Positions 34,783-45,245 are shown, counted from the stretch's first letter. The stretch is DNA of 64,000 nucleotides from Paenibacillus oleatilyticus (GCF_018998565.1 NZ_JAHNZO010000007.1:62001-126000), one strand, 5' to 3'. The notes: generated by a model not told the origin, from the letters alone. Numbers and translations are program-made.

Positions 34783-35739
34783 ATGAAATCGTATATCGTT
34801 CGCAGGCTGCTTTTGATGATCCCGATGCTGGTGGGGGCGTCGCTGCTTATTTTTGTCGTCTTCGCGATGACGCCGGGGGATTTTGTGGATACGAATCCGA
34901 AGCTGACGCCCGAGCGGGCGCAGGAGCTTCGGACCCTTTACGGGTTGGATAAGCCCGTGCTGGAACGCTATTTTATTTGGCTCGGTAACTTGCTAACGGG
35001 CAACCTCGGCTACTCGATGCAGTATCAGGAGCCGGTGTCGGATCTTCTGGGCAAGTTCATTTGGAACTCATTCATGATTGCGCTGGTGTCGATGATTTTG
35101 ACGTGGACGATCGCGCTGGTCGTCGGCGTGTTCTCGGCCGTGAAGCAGTATTCCTGGTTCGACGGGCTCGTGACGCTGGGAGTGTTTGCGGCGATGTCGT
35201 TCCCGTCCTTTTTCCTCGGGCTCCTGATGATCAAAGTGTTCGCGGTGGATCTCGCCTGGTTTCCGGTCGGGGGCATCACGAATACGGGCAGCCAGACCGT
35301 AGGTTGGGCGCGCGTCTGGGAAGTGGCGCATCATATGATCTTGCCCGTGACGGTGCTGACGCTGCTGAGCGTCGGGTCGCTTACGCGGTATTTCCGTACG
35401 AACATGCTGGAGGTGATCCGCCGCGATTTCATCCGGACCGCCCGGGCCAAAGGCTTGAAGGAACGGGTCGTGCTGTTCAAGCACGCGCTGCGCAATGCGC
35501 TGCTTCCGGCGATAACGCTGCTCGGCTTCGAACTGCCGGGGCTGTTTGCGGGCGCGATCATTACCGAGAAAATCTTTCATTGGCCGGGCGCCGGCTACAT
35601 TTATTTCGGGGCGCTCAGCGTGCGGGATTATCCCGTGCTGATGGGCTTCACCATGTTTCTCGCGCTGCTGACGGTAATCGGCAATTTGCTCGCGGATCTG
35701 CTCTACGGGGTGGCCGATCCCCGGATTCGGTTAAAGTAG
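34783..35739 (+). CDS. dppB: Peptide ABC transporter permease (DppB-like)
   Basis: A 318-residue membrane protein starting MKSYIVRRLLLMIPMLVGAS, the standard DppB opening. AQELRTLYGLDKPVLERYF lies in the periplasmic-facing loop. The EAA loop is RTARAKGLKERVVLFKHALRN, followed by ITEKIFHWPGAGY. Six helices are expected. It pairs with DppC ten bases downstream. Nickel and oligopeptide permeases share this pattern, so the substrate remains open. Confidence 0.9.
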   Translation: MKSYIVRRLLLMIPMLVGASLLIFVVFAMTPGDFVDTNPKLTPERAQELRTLYGLDKPVLERYFIWLGNLLTGNLGYSMQYQEPVSDLLGKFIWNSFMIALVSMILTWTIALVVGVFSAVKQYSWFDGLVTLGVFAAMSFPSFFLGLLMIKVFAVDLAWFPVGGITNTGSQTVGWARVWEVAHHMILPVTVLTLLSVGSLTRYFRTNMLEVIRRDFIRTARAKGLKERVVLFKHALRNALLPAITLLGFELPGLFAGAIITEKIFHWPGAGYIYFGALSVRDYPVLMGFTMFLALLTVIGNLLADLLYGVADPRIRLK

Positions 35740-35748
35740 GGGGACGTC

Positions 35749-36693
35749 ATGATGATCGATGCAAAAAGAACGGCCGGTCCCGGATTGCCTGGCGCTGCGG
35801 CACCCGCCCGGAAGACCGCGGCGGATTCGCCGTGGAGGCAAGCGGCGCGCCGGCTGCGCAAAAACAAGCTGGCTTTGTTCGGCCTGGCGTTTTTGGTGTT
35901 TATGATTTTGTTTTGCTTCCTTGGTCCTTATTTGTCGCCTTACGCGAACGGCAAGGTCGACGTTGCCCGGCTCAACAAGCCGCCCAGCGCGCTGCATTGG
36001 CTCGGGACGGACGGTCTGGGCCGGGACGTGCTGACCCGGCTGATGCAGGCCGGTCGCATCTCGCTGACCGTAGGCGTGGCCTCGGTCGTGTTGTCGGTGG
36101 CGGTCGGCTCGGTGCTCGGCGCGCTCGCCGGCTTTTACCGCGGGATCGTCGATCAAGTCATTATGCGTTTTGCCGATGTGCTGCTGACCATTCCGAGCCT
36201 CCCGCTGCTCATTATTATGGGCGCGGTCATGTCGGAGTGGAAGGTGCCGTCGGATTACCGGATTTATATCGTCATGCTGATGCTGAGCTTCCTCGGCTGG
36301 CCGGGCTTAGCGCGGCTCGTCCGCAGCGAGCTGCTGGTGCTGCGGGAGCAGGCGTATATGCAGGCGGCGGAAGCGCTGGGGCTGCGGGACCGGCGCAAAA
36401 TGTTCCGGCACCTGCTGCCGAACACCGTGCCGACCCTGATCGTGGTCGCTACGCTGCATGTTGCGGGCGCGATTATCAGCGAATCGACGCTCAGCTTCCT
36501 CGGACTGGGCGTCGTTCCGCCGACGCCGTCCTGGGGGAATATGCTCGATGCGGCGAACTCGCTCATCGATTTCCAGAAGCGGCCGTGGGTATGGATTCCG
36601 CCGGGCGTGGCGATTTTGACCACCGTCATCGCCATCAACCTGCTTGGCGATGCGCTTCGGGACGCGCTCGATCCCCGAATGAAAGGAAGGTAA
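35749..36693 (+). CDS. dppC: Peptide ABC transporter permease (DppC-like)
   Basis: A 314-residue membrane protein. After a basic N-terminus, LRKNKLALFGLAFLVFMIL forms the first helix. HWLGTDGLGRDVLTRLMQAG is the DppC/OppC signature. The EAA loop is QAAEALGLRDRRKMFRHLLP. STLSFLGLGVVPPTPSWGNM and ALRDALDPRMKGR close the family pattern. ATG 35752 is an alternative start. Confidence 0.92.
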   Translation: MMIDAKRTAGPGLPGAAAPARKTAADSPWRQAARRLRKNKLALFGLAFLVFMILFCFLGPYLSPYANGKVDVARLNKPPSALHWLGTDGLGRDVLTRLMQAGRISLTVGVASVVLSVAVGSVLGALAGFYRGIVDQVIMRFADVLLTIPSLPLLIIMGAVMSEWKVPSDYRIYIVMLMLSFLGWPGLARLVRSELLVLREQAYMQAAEALGLRDRRKMFRHLLPNTVPTLIVVATLHVAGAIISESTLSFLGLGVVPPTPSWGNMLDAANSLIDFQKRPWVWIPPGVAILTTVIAINLLGDALRDALDPRMKGR

Positions 36694-36699
36694 GCGGCA

Positions 36700-37665
36700 T
36701 TGAACAAAACACTCGTCGAATTCAAACACGTACATACGTATTTTCATACGGAGTCCGGCGTCGTCAAGGCGGTCAACGATGTCAGCTTCCGCATTCGGGA
36801 AGGGGAGACGGTCGGCATCGTCGGCGAATCCGGCAGCGGCAAAAGCGTTACGGCGCTGTCGCTCATGCGGCTGGTCGCCGATAACGGGAAGATCGAAAGC
36901 GGGACCGTCGAGATGGACGGCCGCGACCTGCTCTCGCTGAAGCCCGAGGAGATGCGGAGACTTCGCGGCAGCGAGATCGCGATGGTGTTTCAGGAGCCGA
37001 TGTCGTCCCTCAATCCGGTGCTGACGATCGGCGAGCAGCTGATGGAGCACCGGCTGCTCAGCCGCAAGGAAGCGAAGGCGGAAGTCCTATCGCTGATCGG
37101 AAAAGTGGGCATACCCGACGCACCGCGTGTGTTCGCCGCCTATCCCCACGAGCTGAGCGGCGGCATGCTGCAGCGGGTCATGATCGCTTCGGCGCTCGCA
37201 TGCAGTCCGAAGTTGCTCATCGCCGACGAGCCGACGACGGCGCTCGACGTGACGATCCAGGCGCAAATTCTCGATCTGCTGCGTCAAGTCAAGGAGCAGT
37301 ACAATACAGCCATTCTGCTGATCACGCACGATCTGGGCGTCGTTGCCGAGACGGCGGATTACGTCGTCGTCATGTACGCAGGCAAAGTGATTGAGGAAGC
37401 GCCGGTAGTCGAGCTGTTCCGCCATGCGAAGCATCCGTATACGCAAGGCTTGCTGAAGTCGAAGCCCGTCATCGGCGAGCGGAAGGACCGGCTGTACTCC
37501 ATCCCCGGTCAGGTGCCGAACTTGATCGGCTTAGGGGATTCGTGCTATTTCAGCGACCGGTGCGAGCACTGCATGGACATCTGCCGCACGAAGCAGCCGC
37601 CGATGCGGGCGCAAGGCGCGGAGCACCGGGTCGCCTGCTGGCTTTATGAGGGGGAATCGCGATGA
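36700..37665 (+). CDS. dppD: Peptide ABC transporter ATPase (DppD-like)
   Basis: A 321-residue ATPase with a TTG start. Walker A is GESGSGKS, the signature is LSGGMLQRV and Walker B is [12 protein letters not shown]. The C-terminal oligopeptide-transporter domain carries Cys-rich [17 protein letters not shown], typical of DppD/OppD and reported to bind an iron-sulfur cluster in relatives. It overlaps dppF by four bases. Confidence 0.93.
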   Translation: MNKTLVEFKHVHTYFHTESGVVKAVNDVSFRIREGETVGIVGESGSGKSVTALSLMRLVADNGKIESGTVEMDGRDLLSLKPEEMRRLRGSEIAMVFQEPMSSLNPVLTIGEQLMEHRLLSRKEAKAEVLSLIGKVGIPDAPRVFAAYPHELSGGMLQRVMIASALACSPKLLIADEPTTALDVTIQAQILDLLRQVKEQYNTAILLITHDLGVVAETADYVVVMYAGKVIEEAPVVELFRHAKHPYTQGLLKSKPVIGERKDRLYSIPGQVPNLIGLGDSCYFSDRCEHCMDICRTKQPPMRAQGAEHRVACWLYEGESR

Positions 37666-38627
37666 CGGACGCTCTGCTGAAAGTTCAAGAGCTCAAAACC
37701 TACTACCCGATCAAAGGCGGCGTCTTCGGCGGCCGCGTCGGGGACGTGAAGGCGGTGGACGGGGTCAGCTTCGCGATCCGGCGCGGTGAGACGTTCGGGC
37801 TCGTCGGCGAGTCCGGCAGCGGCAAGAGCACGATCGGCCGTACCGTGCTCCGGCTGACGGAGAAGACGGCGGGCGACGTCTATTTCAAAGGGACGGACTT
37901 GTACGGCCTGTCCCGCGACGAGCTGCGCAAGCTGCGGCCCTCGATGCAGCTCGTGTTCCAAGACCCGTTCAGCTCGCTGAATCCGCGGATGCGCGTCGGC
38001 GAGGCGATCGGCGAAGCGCTGATCGACCACGGGCTGGCGTCGAAGGCGGAGGCGAGGGAGCGCGTGCGGGAAGTGCTGGCCGTCTGCGGCCTGCTTCCCG
38101 ATCACTACGACCGGTACCCGCACGAATTTTCCGGCGGCCAGCGGCAGCGGATCGGGATTGCCCGGGCGATCATCCTGAACCCGGACTTCGTCGTAGCCGA
38201 CGAACCGGTGTCCGCGCTGGACGTGTCGATCCAGGCGCAGATCGTTAACCTGTTCAGCGACCTGCAGGAGCGCAGCGGGGTGACGTATCTGTTCATCTCG
38301 CACGACCTCAGCGTCGTCGAGCATCTGTGCACGCAGATCGGCGTGCTGTATCTCGGCACGATGGTGGAGCAGGCGCCGCGGGATGAGCTGTTCGCCCGCC
38401 CGCTGCATCCTTACACGCAGGCGCTGCTGTCGGCGGTGCCGGTGCCCGACCCGACCGTACGGCGCGAGCGGATCGTGCTGAAGGGCGACATTCCAAGTCC
38501 GGCGAACCCGCCTTCGGGCTGCAAGTTCCACACGCGCTGCCCGCTGGCGCAGCCGGTCTGCCGCGAGCAGGTGCCGGATTACCGCGATGTCGGCGGCGGC
38601 CATTACGTGGCCTGCCATCTTGTGTGA
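37662..38627 (+). CDS. dppF: Peptide ABC transporter ATPase (DppF-like)
   Basis: A 321-residue ATPase, coupled to dppD by ATGA. Walker A is GESGSGKST, the signature is [14 protein letters not shown] and Walker B is [12 protein letters not shown]. The C-terminus has the family pattern [15 protein letters not shown]. With the upstream genes this gives a complete five-part importer (binding protein, two permeases, two ATPases). Confidence 0.93.
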   Translation: MTDALLKVQELKTYYPIKGGVFGGRVGDVKAVDGVSFAIRRGETFGLVGESGSGKSTIGRTVLRLTEKTAGDVYFKGTDLYGLSRDELRKLRPSMQLVFQDPFSSLNPRMRVGEAIGEALIDHGLASKAEARERVREVLAVCGLLPDHYDRYPHEFSGGQRQRIGIARAIILNPDFVVADEPVSALDVSIQAQIVNLFSDLQERSGVTYLFISHDLSVVEHLCTQIGVLYLGTMVEQAPRDELFARPLHPYTQALLSAVPVPDPTVRRERIVLKGDIPSPANPPSGCKFHTRCPLAQPVCREQVPDYRDVGGGHYVACHLV

Positions 38628-38644
38628 GTGAGAGAGGGGAGCGG

Positions 38645-38860
38645 GGGGGATAGAGCACTGCGGATGCGTTATTGCGGCAGGTAAGCCTCCGCACTGCGTA
38701 ATAGAGGAACCCCGATGCGCTAAGGGGGCAGGATTTGGGCTTTATTATTTTTTTCGACACGCATAGGGAATCTGAGGTGCTCTATTTTTCCACTAGGCCG
38801 GACCTCAAGAGGCTTAGCGCATCTCTGTTCCTCTATGCTGCTCAAATTGTCTACGATACG
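38645..38860. repeat. Palindromic intergenic element, family 2, copy 2
   Basis: It contains AGAGGAACCCCGATGCGCTAA, TTTTTTTCGACACG, AATCTGAGGTGCTCTA and CTTAGCGCATCTCTGTTCC in the order found at 29985-30125. The 558-base gap 38628-39185 holds this element and the tandem repeat at 38962; no gene was supported. Confidence 0.6.
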
Positions 38861-38961
38861 ACTATTTCGGATATTGTTCAGGATCGTCTCCCGGGGGAGG
38901 CGGTTCTTTTCGTTTGCCGAAAAGGGTTGAGGTGATTCCGAATACGGCCTCACCAGCCAGG

Positions 38962-39040
38962 CGCCGCCACAAGGGCTCGTCCGCCCAGGTTGCGTATGCC
39001 CGCCGCCACAAGGGCTCGTCCGCCCAGGTCACGTATGCCC
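38962..39040 (+). repeat. 39-bp tandem repeat, two copies plus a diverged third
   Basis: Units begin CGCCGCCACAAGGGCTCGTC at 38962 and 39001 and differ at few positions. A third, more diverged stretch (GGCCCCGCAAGGGCCC) follows. The overlapping open frame is proline/arginine-rich and lacks a ribosome-binding site, so I treat the repeat as non-coding. Confidence 0.7.
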
Positions 39041-39185
39041 GGCCCCGCAAGGGCCCTTCCTCCGGACTGCCCTTGCTGTGCATCGCCCGAGAGGGGGCCG
39101 TCCGTCCTCTTTTACAAGCTTTCCCCTCACGGATTTCGCGGGAAGGCTCCCAGCGGCAAAGTACCCGGTCACCAGAAGCCCGCCT

Positions 39186-40118
39186 TCACGAGCTTTTGGT
39201 CTGCGTCGCCACGGGGGCTCTGCGCTTCGTCCGGGAGGAGGGCAAGGTCGCAAACGCAATGCCCGCAAAGACGAAGGCGATCCCCAGAAAATGGTACCAG
39301 TAAAACGACTCATGCAAAAACAACGCCGACATGACGATGGTGCTGAGGGGCATCAATGCGGTAAAAGCCGCCGACGAGCCCGCCGAAATTTTCGCCATCC
39401 CCTGGTTCAGCAAAATCGTGGCGATGACCGTAATGACGACGCCCGTGTACAGCACAAGCAGCCAGTCCGTCGTGCTCACCGCGGCAAAATCGAAGCTTGC
39501 CGCATTGTATGCCGCAAACGGCAAAAAAAACGCCGAGCCGAGCAAGCTCGTCATCGTCGCGATGGCGATCGGGCTGACCTGCTTGGAGACAAGCTTGCCG
39601 AACGTCAAGAACACGCCTTCCCCGGCAACGGCCAGCAGCACGAGCAGGTTTCCCCACAGCGTATGCAAGCTCCAGGACGCGTTGAACATGCCGCCGAAAA
39701 TATTGATGGCGAGCGCTCCGAGTACGGCGCACACGATGCCTGCGGTTTGATTCCACCGGAGCCGTTCCCTGAAAAACAACAGCGAGATCAGCCCGACCAT
39801 CACCGGGGTCATGCTTGTAATGATGCCGCTCTCCAGCGCCGTCGTGTAGGTTAGGCCGTACAGCATAAAGAAGCTGAACAGAAACACGCCGATAAACGAT
39901 TGGAAAAATAAAACGACCCAATCTCTCTTCGTCAGGGCCGGAAAACGTCCTTCGCGGGCGAGCAGAAGCAGCGTCATAATGATGGCGCCGGTCAACAGCC
40001 GAAGCTCGGAGGCCAAAAACACGGGAAACGTGCGGATAATGATTTTATTGACGATGACGAAGCTTCCGACGATCAGCATCGCCGCTGCGACTTGCAAATA
40101 AGGAACTGCAGATTTCAT
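39186..40118 (-). CDS. EamA/DMT-family transporter
   Basis: A 310-residue membrane protein with about ten hydrophobic helices arranged as two EamA repeats. Examples are FIGVFLFSFFMLYGLTYTTA, ITSMTPVMVGLISLLFFRER and, in the second half, SSAAFTALMPLSTIVMSALF. I chose ATG 40118 because GGAGGAG lies 12 bases upstream; ATG 40139 has no such site. It probably exports or imports small metabolites; the substrate is not predictable. It is divergent from the MATE gene. Confidence 0.88.
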   Translation of the reverse strand: MKSAVPYLQVAAAMLIVGSFVIVNKIIIRTFPVFLASELRLLTGAIIMTLLLLAREGRFPALTKRDWVVLFFQSFIGVFLFSFFMLYGLTYTTALESGIITSMTPVMVGLISLLFFRERLRWNQTAGIVCAVLGALAINIFGGMFNASWSLHTLWGNLLVLLAVAGEGVFLTFGKLVSKQVSPIAIATMTSLLGSAFFLPFAAYNAASFDFAAVSTTDWLLVLYTGVVITVIATILLNQGMAKISAGSSAAFTALMPLSTIVMSALFLHESFYWYHFLGIAFVFAGIAFATLPSSRTKRRAPVATQTKSS

Positions 40119-40365
40119 GACTTCTCGATACTCCTCCATAATTTGGTACTCATTGTATTATGGATCTTGAAGAGGACGTTGTAAAGAAGCAGCGTCGTTT
40201 GTCACAGCGATCCATGCCCGTCTTCCTTTTGCCTGCTTGCCTTGTTTTCCCGTATGGTCCTCCCACAAGCACCCGCAAAAAAATCTTGCCTGTAATCCCT
40301 TTCATCGCATAAACTGAAACGATGCGGCTGCAAGAAAGGTAAAAGGAGGTTCGGAATTTTAAATC

Positions 40366-41733
40366 ATGAAATCGACAGACAAGCTATCTCAAAAAATAAA
40401 ACAATTGTTCGTCATTTTGCTTCCCATCCTGGTGACGCAGCTTGCGATGTTTGCGATGAACTTCTTCGATACGTTCATGTCGGGGCATGTGAGCGCCAAG
40501 GATTTGGCGGGGGTGGCGATAGGCACCAGCATCTGGATTCCGATACAGACCGGACTCAGCGGCATCTTGTTTTCCGTTACGCCCATGGTCGCCCAGCTGG
40601 TAGGGGCGGGCCGCAAGGAGGAAATTCCTTTTAAGGTCGTGCAGGCGCTTTACTTGGCCGTCGCCGTATCGGCTGCGGTGCTGTTGGCCGGAGCGTTCGC
40701 GCTGAATCCGATTTTGGAGAACATGAACCTGGAGGAGCCGGTGCGCCGAATCGCCCGCTTGTTCCTGATTTCGATTGCGTTCGGCATTTTGCCGCTGTTC
40801 TTATATACGGTATTGCGCTGCTTTATCGATGCCCTGGGCCACACGAAGGTGACGATGTTCATCACGCTGCTGTCGCTGCCTGTCAACGGGGGGCTGAATT
40901 ATGTGCTGATCTACGGCAAAATGGGGCTCCCCGCATTGGGCGGCGCGGGAACCGGCGTCGCTTCGGCGATTACGTACTGGGTCATTTTTCTCGTAGCTTT
41001 GGCCGTGGCCGCCCGCATGCAGCCGTTCGCCGCGTTCGGCATTTTCCGCAAGCTGTACCGCGTGTCGGTGTCCGTCTGGAAAGAGCTGCTGAAGATGGGC
41101 GTGCCGATCGGCTTCGCCATTTTGTTCGAAACGAGTATTTTCGCCGCGGTCACGCTGCTGATGAGCAACTTCAACACGGTAACGATCGCGGCGCATCAAG
41201 CGGCGATCAACTTCGCCTCGTTCCTGTATATGATTCCGCTCAGCATCTCCTTGTCGCTGACGATTCTGGTCGGCTTCGAAGCCGGGGCGGGACGGTACAA
41301 GGACGCCAGACAGTACGGCTATCTGGGCATCGGCCTCGCGGTGGGGATGTCGCTGCTCTGCGCGTTCGTGTTATGGCTGTTTAACGAGCAGGTGGCCGGG
41401 ATTTACACCAGGGAGCCGGATGTGCTCGCTTTGACCCAGCATTTTCTGATCTACGCGATTTTCTTCCAGCTGTCGGATGCCATCGCCGCCCCGATTCAGG
41501 GCGCGCTGCGCGGCTACAAGGACGTGAATGTGACCTTCATCGTCGCCCTCGTTTCGTATTGGGTTGTCGGTTTGCCGGTCGGCTACGGGTTGGCGAATTA
41601 TACCGATCTCGGCGCTTACGGCTATTGGATCGGTCTGATATCCGGCTTGGCTCTGGGTGCGTTCGGCTTGTTCGCCCGGCTGGCGAGCGTCCAACGGAAG
41701 GCTCGGCTCGGCCTTGCGGCTTTCGCCAAGTAA
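40366..41733 (+). CDS. MATE-family multidrug efflux transporter
   Basis: A 455-residue protein with 12 predicted helices. [20 protein letters not shown] and the MATE pattern [19 protein letters not shown] lie in the first half, and [19 protein letters not shown] in the second. It is expected to expel cationic compounds using Na+ or H+ gradients. The strong AAAGGAGG lies about 16 bases before ATG 40366, longer than usual; no better start is visible. Confidence 0.9.
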   Translation: MKSTDKLSQKIKQLFVILLPILVTQLAMFAMNFFDTFMSGHVSAKDLAGVAIGTSIWIPIQTGLSGILFSVTPMVAQLVGAGRKEEIPFKVVQALYLAVAVSAAVLLAGAFALNPILENMNLEEPVRRIARLFLISIAFGILPLFLYTVLRCFIDALGHTKVTMFITLLSLPVNGGLNYVLIYGKMGLPALGGAGTGVASAITYWVIFLVALAVAARMQPFAAFGIFRKLYRVSVSVWKELLKMGVPIGFAILFETSIFAAVTLLMSNFNTVTIAAHQAAINFASFLYMIPLSISLSLTILVGFEAGAGRYKDARQYGYLGIGLAVGMSLLCAFVLWLFNEQVAGIYTREPDVLALTQHFLIYAIFFQLSDAIAAPIQGALRGYKDVNVTFIVALVSYWVVGLPVGYGLANYTDLGAYGYWIGLISGLALGAFGLFARLASVQRKARLGLAAFAK

Positions 41734-41774
41734 CATCAATTGGAACGTGTATCTTAGAATAGGTGGAGGATCGC

Positions 41775-43118
41775 ATGGAACAAAAACCGGTATTGCAGCG
41801 TCGGCTGAAGCTTTGGCATATTGTGGCGATGGGGGTCGGCTATATGGCCCCGATGGCCGTATTCGATACGTTCGGCATCGTCTCCGAAGTGACGGCGGGG
41901 CATGTTCCGGCCGCGTATCTGCTTACGATTGCGGCAGTGCTGTTCACGGCGATGAGCTACGGCCACATGGTGAAGGTGTACCCGTCCGCGGGAAGCGCCT
42001 ATACGTATACCCGGCAGACGCTTGGGCCGCATGCAGGCTTTATGGTCGGCTGGGTCTCGCTGCTCGACTATTTGTTTTTGCCGATGATGAACGCGCTGCT
42101 CACCGGGATTTATTTGTCGTCGGCGTTCCCCGATGTGCCGCAGTGGGTATGGGTCGCCGGGTTTGTGGCGCTGATTACGACGCTGTGCTTGTTTAACGTT
42201 AACGTCTCGGTCTCGGTGAATGCGCTGTTCGTGGCGTTTCAATTTCTTGTCGTGGCGCTGTTCGTCGTGCTGGCCGCGTACCGGCTGAGTGCGGGCGGAG
42301 AGGCACTCGTATCGGCGCAGCCGCTGCTGTCCGCGGATGCGAGCTGGGGAGCGCTGCTTACCGGAGCGTCGATCCTGTGCTTTGCCTTTCTCGGGTTTGA
42401 TGCCGTGACGACCTTATCCGAAGAAACGGTAGAGCCCCGCACGACGATTCCGAGAGGCATTCTGTGGATCACGATGCTCGGCGGCGGATTGTTCTTCACC
42501 GCCTCGTACTTCGCGCAAAGACTGTTCCCGGACGTGTCCGTATTGAACAACCCGGAAGGCGCGTCCGCCGAAATCGCGCTGGCGCTCGGCGGCGTCTTGT
42601 TTCAGTCCGTGTTCCTGGCCGCTGCGCTTACCTCCACACTCGCCTCGGGACTCGTGTCGCAGCTCAGCGGATCGCGACTCCTGTTCGCGATGGGGCGCGA
42701 CCGGACGCTGCCGGGTCCGGTGTTCGGCTACATCCACCGCTCGCTTGGCACGCCGGTGTTCAACATTGTGCTGATCGGCCTCATTTCGCTGACGGCGCTC
42801 GTGCTGGATCTGCTCGTCGCCACGTCGTTCGTCAATTTCGGCGCGCTGACGGCATTTACTTTTGTGAATTTATCCGTCATCATCCACTATATATTCCGGG
42901 AAAAGCAGCGGTCCTGGCTGGCGCTCCTGCGCTACTTGCTGTTTCCGCTGGCCGGCATCGGCTTCGTCTTGTTTTTCTGGACGCATCTGGAACGCAATTC
43001 GCTGCTGCTCGGCGGCGCTTGGACGCTGTTTGGCCTGTTGTACCTGCTCTGGATGACGCGCGGCTTCCGCCGGGAGCCGGGAACGATTCGCTACGAAGCG
43101 GCCGAGGGCAGCGGCTGA
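41775..43118 (+). CDS. APC-family amino acid/amine permease
   Basis: A 447-residue membrane protein; ATG 41775 has GGTGGAGG upstream. LKLWHIVAMGVGYMAPMAVF and SAGSAYTYTRQTLGPHAGF are typical of the APC superfamily, in the branch containing putrescine and amino acid importers (PuuP, YhdG-like). CFAFLGFDAVTTLSEE is the conserved helix 6 segment. About 12 helices are expected. The substrate is not certain. Confidence 0.87.
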   Translation: MEQKPVLQRRLKLWHIVAMGVGYMAPMAVFDTFGIVSEVTAGHVPAAYLLTIAAVLFTAMSYGHMVKVYPSAGSAYTYTRQTLGPHAGFMVGWVSLLDYLFLPMMNALLTGIYLSSAFPDVPQWVWVAGFVALITTLCLFNVNVSVSVNALFVAFQFLVVALFVVLAAYRLSAGGEALVSAQPLLSADASWGALLTGASILCFAFLGFDAVTTLSEETVEPRTTIPRGILWITMLGGGLFFTASYFAQRLFPDVSVLNNPEGASAEIALALGGVLFQSVFLAAALTSTLASGLVSQLSGSRLLFAMGRDRTLPGPVFGYIHRSLGTPVFNIVLIGLISLTALVLDLLVATSFVNFGALTAFTFVNLSVIIHYIFREKQRSWLALLRYLLFPLAGIGFVLFFWTHLERNSLLLGGAWTLFGLLYLLWMTRGFRREPGTIRYEAAEGSG

Positions 43119-43130
43119 CTTACGATTCAC

Positions 43131-43829
43131 TCACGATTCAAGAAACAAAAAGAGCTTCTTCTCCACATTCCGGACGTGAATCACGGACTGTACCTTCGCC
43201 AGCTCCGGCTCTCCGGCTTCGATCGCCAGTAAAATATTTTCGTGCTCGTTGTAGACAACTTGCTTTTTCCGTTTCAAGCCGATGTTTTGCTTGAGCGTAA
43301 TTTCGAGCGATTTGCGGTACAGCGAGGACAGACTTTCCATCATACGGATCAGGATCGGATTGTTCGTCGCTGCAATAATCGAGCGGTGAAATTCAAAATC
43401 CGCTTCCTGCGCCGTCCCTCCCTCCGTGTTCAAATCGTCCTCCATTCGTTTCAACGCCTCGCGGATGCTCGCGAGCTGCTCCGGCGTCCGTCTGGCCGCG
43501 GCGAGAGCGGCGGCTTCCGGCTCCAAAATTTTGCGCATTTCAAACAAGTGCCGGATGCTTTCGGCATCGGCATATTGAATTTGAAAATGCTGGAGCAGGG
43601 AAGAGGGGATGGCGTCTTCCACATAGCTTCCGCCGCCCTGCTGCGAGGAGACGATCCCCATCGCCTGAAGCACGCTGAGGGCTTCCCGGACCGGCAGTCG
43701 GCTGACGCCGAAATGCGCAGCCAGCTCGGTTTCCGTAGGCAGCTTGGAGCCCGGCGGAAACCGTCCTTCCTCGATCATCGCGAGCACGTCGCGCACAATT
43801 TTTTGCGAAATCTTCTCTTTTTTGGCCAT
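43131..43829 (-). CDS. GntR-family regulator, FadR subgroup
   Basis: A 232-residue protein. The winged helix is N-terminal (FPPGSKLPTETELAAHFGVS, LPVREALSVLQAMGIV). The helical FCD effector domain follows (RHLFEMRKILEPEAAALAA, EADFEFHRSIIAATNNPIL), whose conserved His/Asp residues usually hold a metal and a carboxylate ligand. It is followed by the oxidase lhgO on the same strand and probably controls it and the divergent symporter through the operator pair at 45105-45260. Confidence 0.88.
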   Translation of the reverse strand: MAKKEKISQKIVRDVLAMIEEGRFPPGSKLPTETELAAHFGVSRLPVREALSVLQAMGIVSSQQGGGSYVEDAIPSSLLQHFQIQYADAESIRHLFEMRKILEPEAAALAAARRTPEQLASIREALKRMEDDLNTEGGTAQEADFEFHRSIIAATNNPILIRMMESLSSLYRKSLEITLKQNIGLKRKKQVVYNEHENILLAIEAGEPELAKVQSVIHVRNVEKKLFLFLES

Positions 43830-43847
43830 ATCGTTTCCTCATCCTTC

Positions 43848-45062
43848 TTACCCTACGGCATAGGGCATGGAATGCTTCGGCTCCGGAATGCGCTCGCTGA
43901 TCGACTCTCCGATGGCAATCGATGCGGTAGCGGCCGGGGAGGGGGCGTTGAGAATGTGGATGGAGCGCTCATTCTGCACGATCAGAAAATCGTCGGCGAG
44001 CTTTCCGTCCTTCGTTAACGCCTGCGCGCGCACGCCGTTCGCGGACGGGATCAAGTCTTCCTCCCGAATTTCCGGAATCAGCCGCTGCAGGCTGCGGACG
44101 AACACGGCCTTGCTGAACGAGCGGGCGATTTCCTTCAAGCCTTCTCCCATGTTCTGCTTGGCGATTTTCCAGAAAGCCGGGTACGTCATCACTTCCATAA
44201 AATCGCGGAGGTCAAAATCCGTCTTCCGGTAGCCTTCCCGCTTGAGGCTCAGCACGGCGTTCGGCCCGGCGTGAACGTGGCCGTCGATCATCCGCGTAAA
44301 ATGCACGCCCAGAAAAGGGAAGTTCGGATTCGGCACGGGATAGATCAAATGCTTCACCAGCCCGTGCTTCTCCGGTTTCAATTCGTAGTACTCCCCGCGA
44401 AAAGGAACGATCTTCATGCCGGTCGCTAGGCCCTGCATGGCCGCGATCCGGTCGCAGTGGAGGCCGGCGCAGTTGATCAGATAATGCGTCCGGTAAGTCC
44501 CGTTATTACATTCGACCTCGATCCCTTCGCTTCCTTCCCGGATGCGCTGGGCCTCGGTATTCAAGAGGACGTCGCCGCCCCGCTGCCGGATGACGTCCGC
44601 GAACGCCACAGCCACTTTTTTATAATCGACGATCCCGGCTGCATTGACGCGAATCGCCCGCAGACCGGCGGCGTGAGGCTCGATGGCGTGAAGCTGCTCG
44701 GCGTCGATCAGCTCCAGATCCAGCTTGTGCTGCAGGCCGCGCGCGTACAAGTTTTCGAGCAGCGGCAGCTCCTCCGGCTCCGTGGCTACAATCACTTTCC
44801 CGCACATCTCGTAAGCGATCCCGTGCTGGTCGCAAAAGCGGCGCAGCGCATCCCCGCCTTCTTTGGAAAAACGCGCCTTCAGGCTGCCGGGCTTGTAATA
44901 AATGCCGGAGTGGATGACGCCGCTGTTATGCCCGGTTTGATGAAAGGCGAGCCGGTCCTCCTTTTCCATAACGAGAATTTTCGCTTGCGGATAACGGCGG
45001 GTGAGCGCATACCCTGTCGAAAGTCCGACAATGCCGCCGCCAATCACAATGTAGTCATACAT
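43848..45062 (-). CDS. lhgO: L-2-hydroxyglutarate oxidase
   Basis: A 404-residue FAD-dependent oxidase of the DAO family. The FAD motif is YIVIGGGIVGLSTGYAL. HQTGHNSGVIHSGIYYKPGS is the LhgO signature, and NAAGIVDYKKVAVAFADVI and FRGEYYELKPEK follow the family. It would oxidise L-2-hydroxyglutarate to 2-oxoglutarate at the membrane. GAGGAGAGG precedes ATG 45062. It is transcribed before its probable regulator and diverges from the dicarboxylate symporter. Confidence 0.9.
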   Translation of the reverse strand: MYDYIVIGGGIVGLSTGYALTRRYPQAKILVMEKEDRLAFHQTGHNSGVIHSGIYYKPGSLKARFSKEGGDALRRFCDQHGIAYEMCGKVIVATEPEELPLLENLYARGLQHKLDLELIDAEQLHAIEPHAAGLRAIRVNAAGIVDYKKVAVAFADVIRQRGGDVLLNTEAQRIREGSEGIEVECNNGTYRTHYLINCAGLHCDRIAAMQGLATGMKIVPFRGEYYELKPEKHGLVKHLIYPVPNPNFPFLGVHFTRMIDGHVHAGPNAVLSLKREGYRKTDFDLRDFMEVMTYPAFWKIAKQNMGEGLKEIARSFSKAVFVRSLQRLIPEIREEDLIPSANGVRAQALTKDGKLADDFLIVQNERSIHILNAPSPAATASIAIGESISERIPEPKHSMPYAVG

Positions 45063-45104
45063 ATTTTGCCTCTCCTCTCGACTCGTTCATTCCGATGTCC
45101 TCGT

Positions 45105-45119
45105 AAGTTGTTATACAAA
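45105..45119 (+). promoter_or_regulatory. FadR-type operator candidate, lhgO-proximal site
   Basis: AAGTTGTTATACAAA, with TTGTTATACAA forming an imperfect palindrome, lies 43 bases upstream of lhgO. Its exact reverse complement stands at 45246-45260. Two related sites, TTGTATGATG (45159-45168) and TTGTCATACA (45182-45191), lie between them. Confidence 0.65.
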
Positions 45120-45245
45120 AATGGATTTTAAATTGGCTATAGACAAAATGAAAACGCTTTTGTATGATGTGATTGTGAAATTTGTCATACACATATCGCT
45201 ATCATACGCGATGGTTTGTCGAAAATGCAAGTGTTTTGTGGATGA

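Noticed and set aside
38914-39303. 129-codon frame covering the 39-bp tandem repeat
   Set aside because: No ribosome-binding site; overlaps the EamA 3' end; the apparent repeat protein follows from the DNA repeat.
39078-39854. Plus-strand 258-codon frame over the EamA gene
   Set aside because: Basic, Gln/Arg-rich shadow of the transporter on the other strand.
45149-45164. Catabolite-responsive element (TGAAAACGCTTTTG)
   Set aside because: The core matches but the terminal CA expected in a cre site is TG; too weak to list as a feature.
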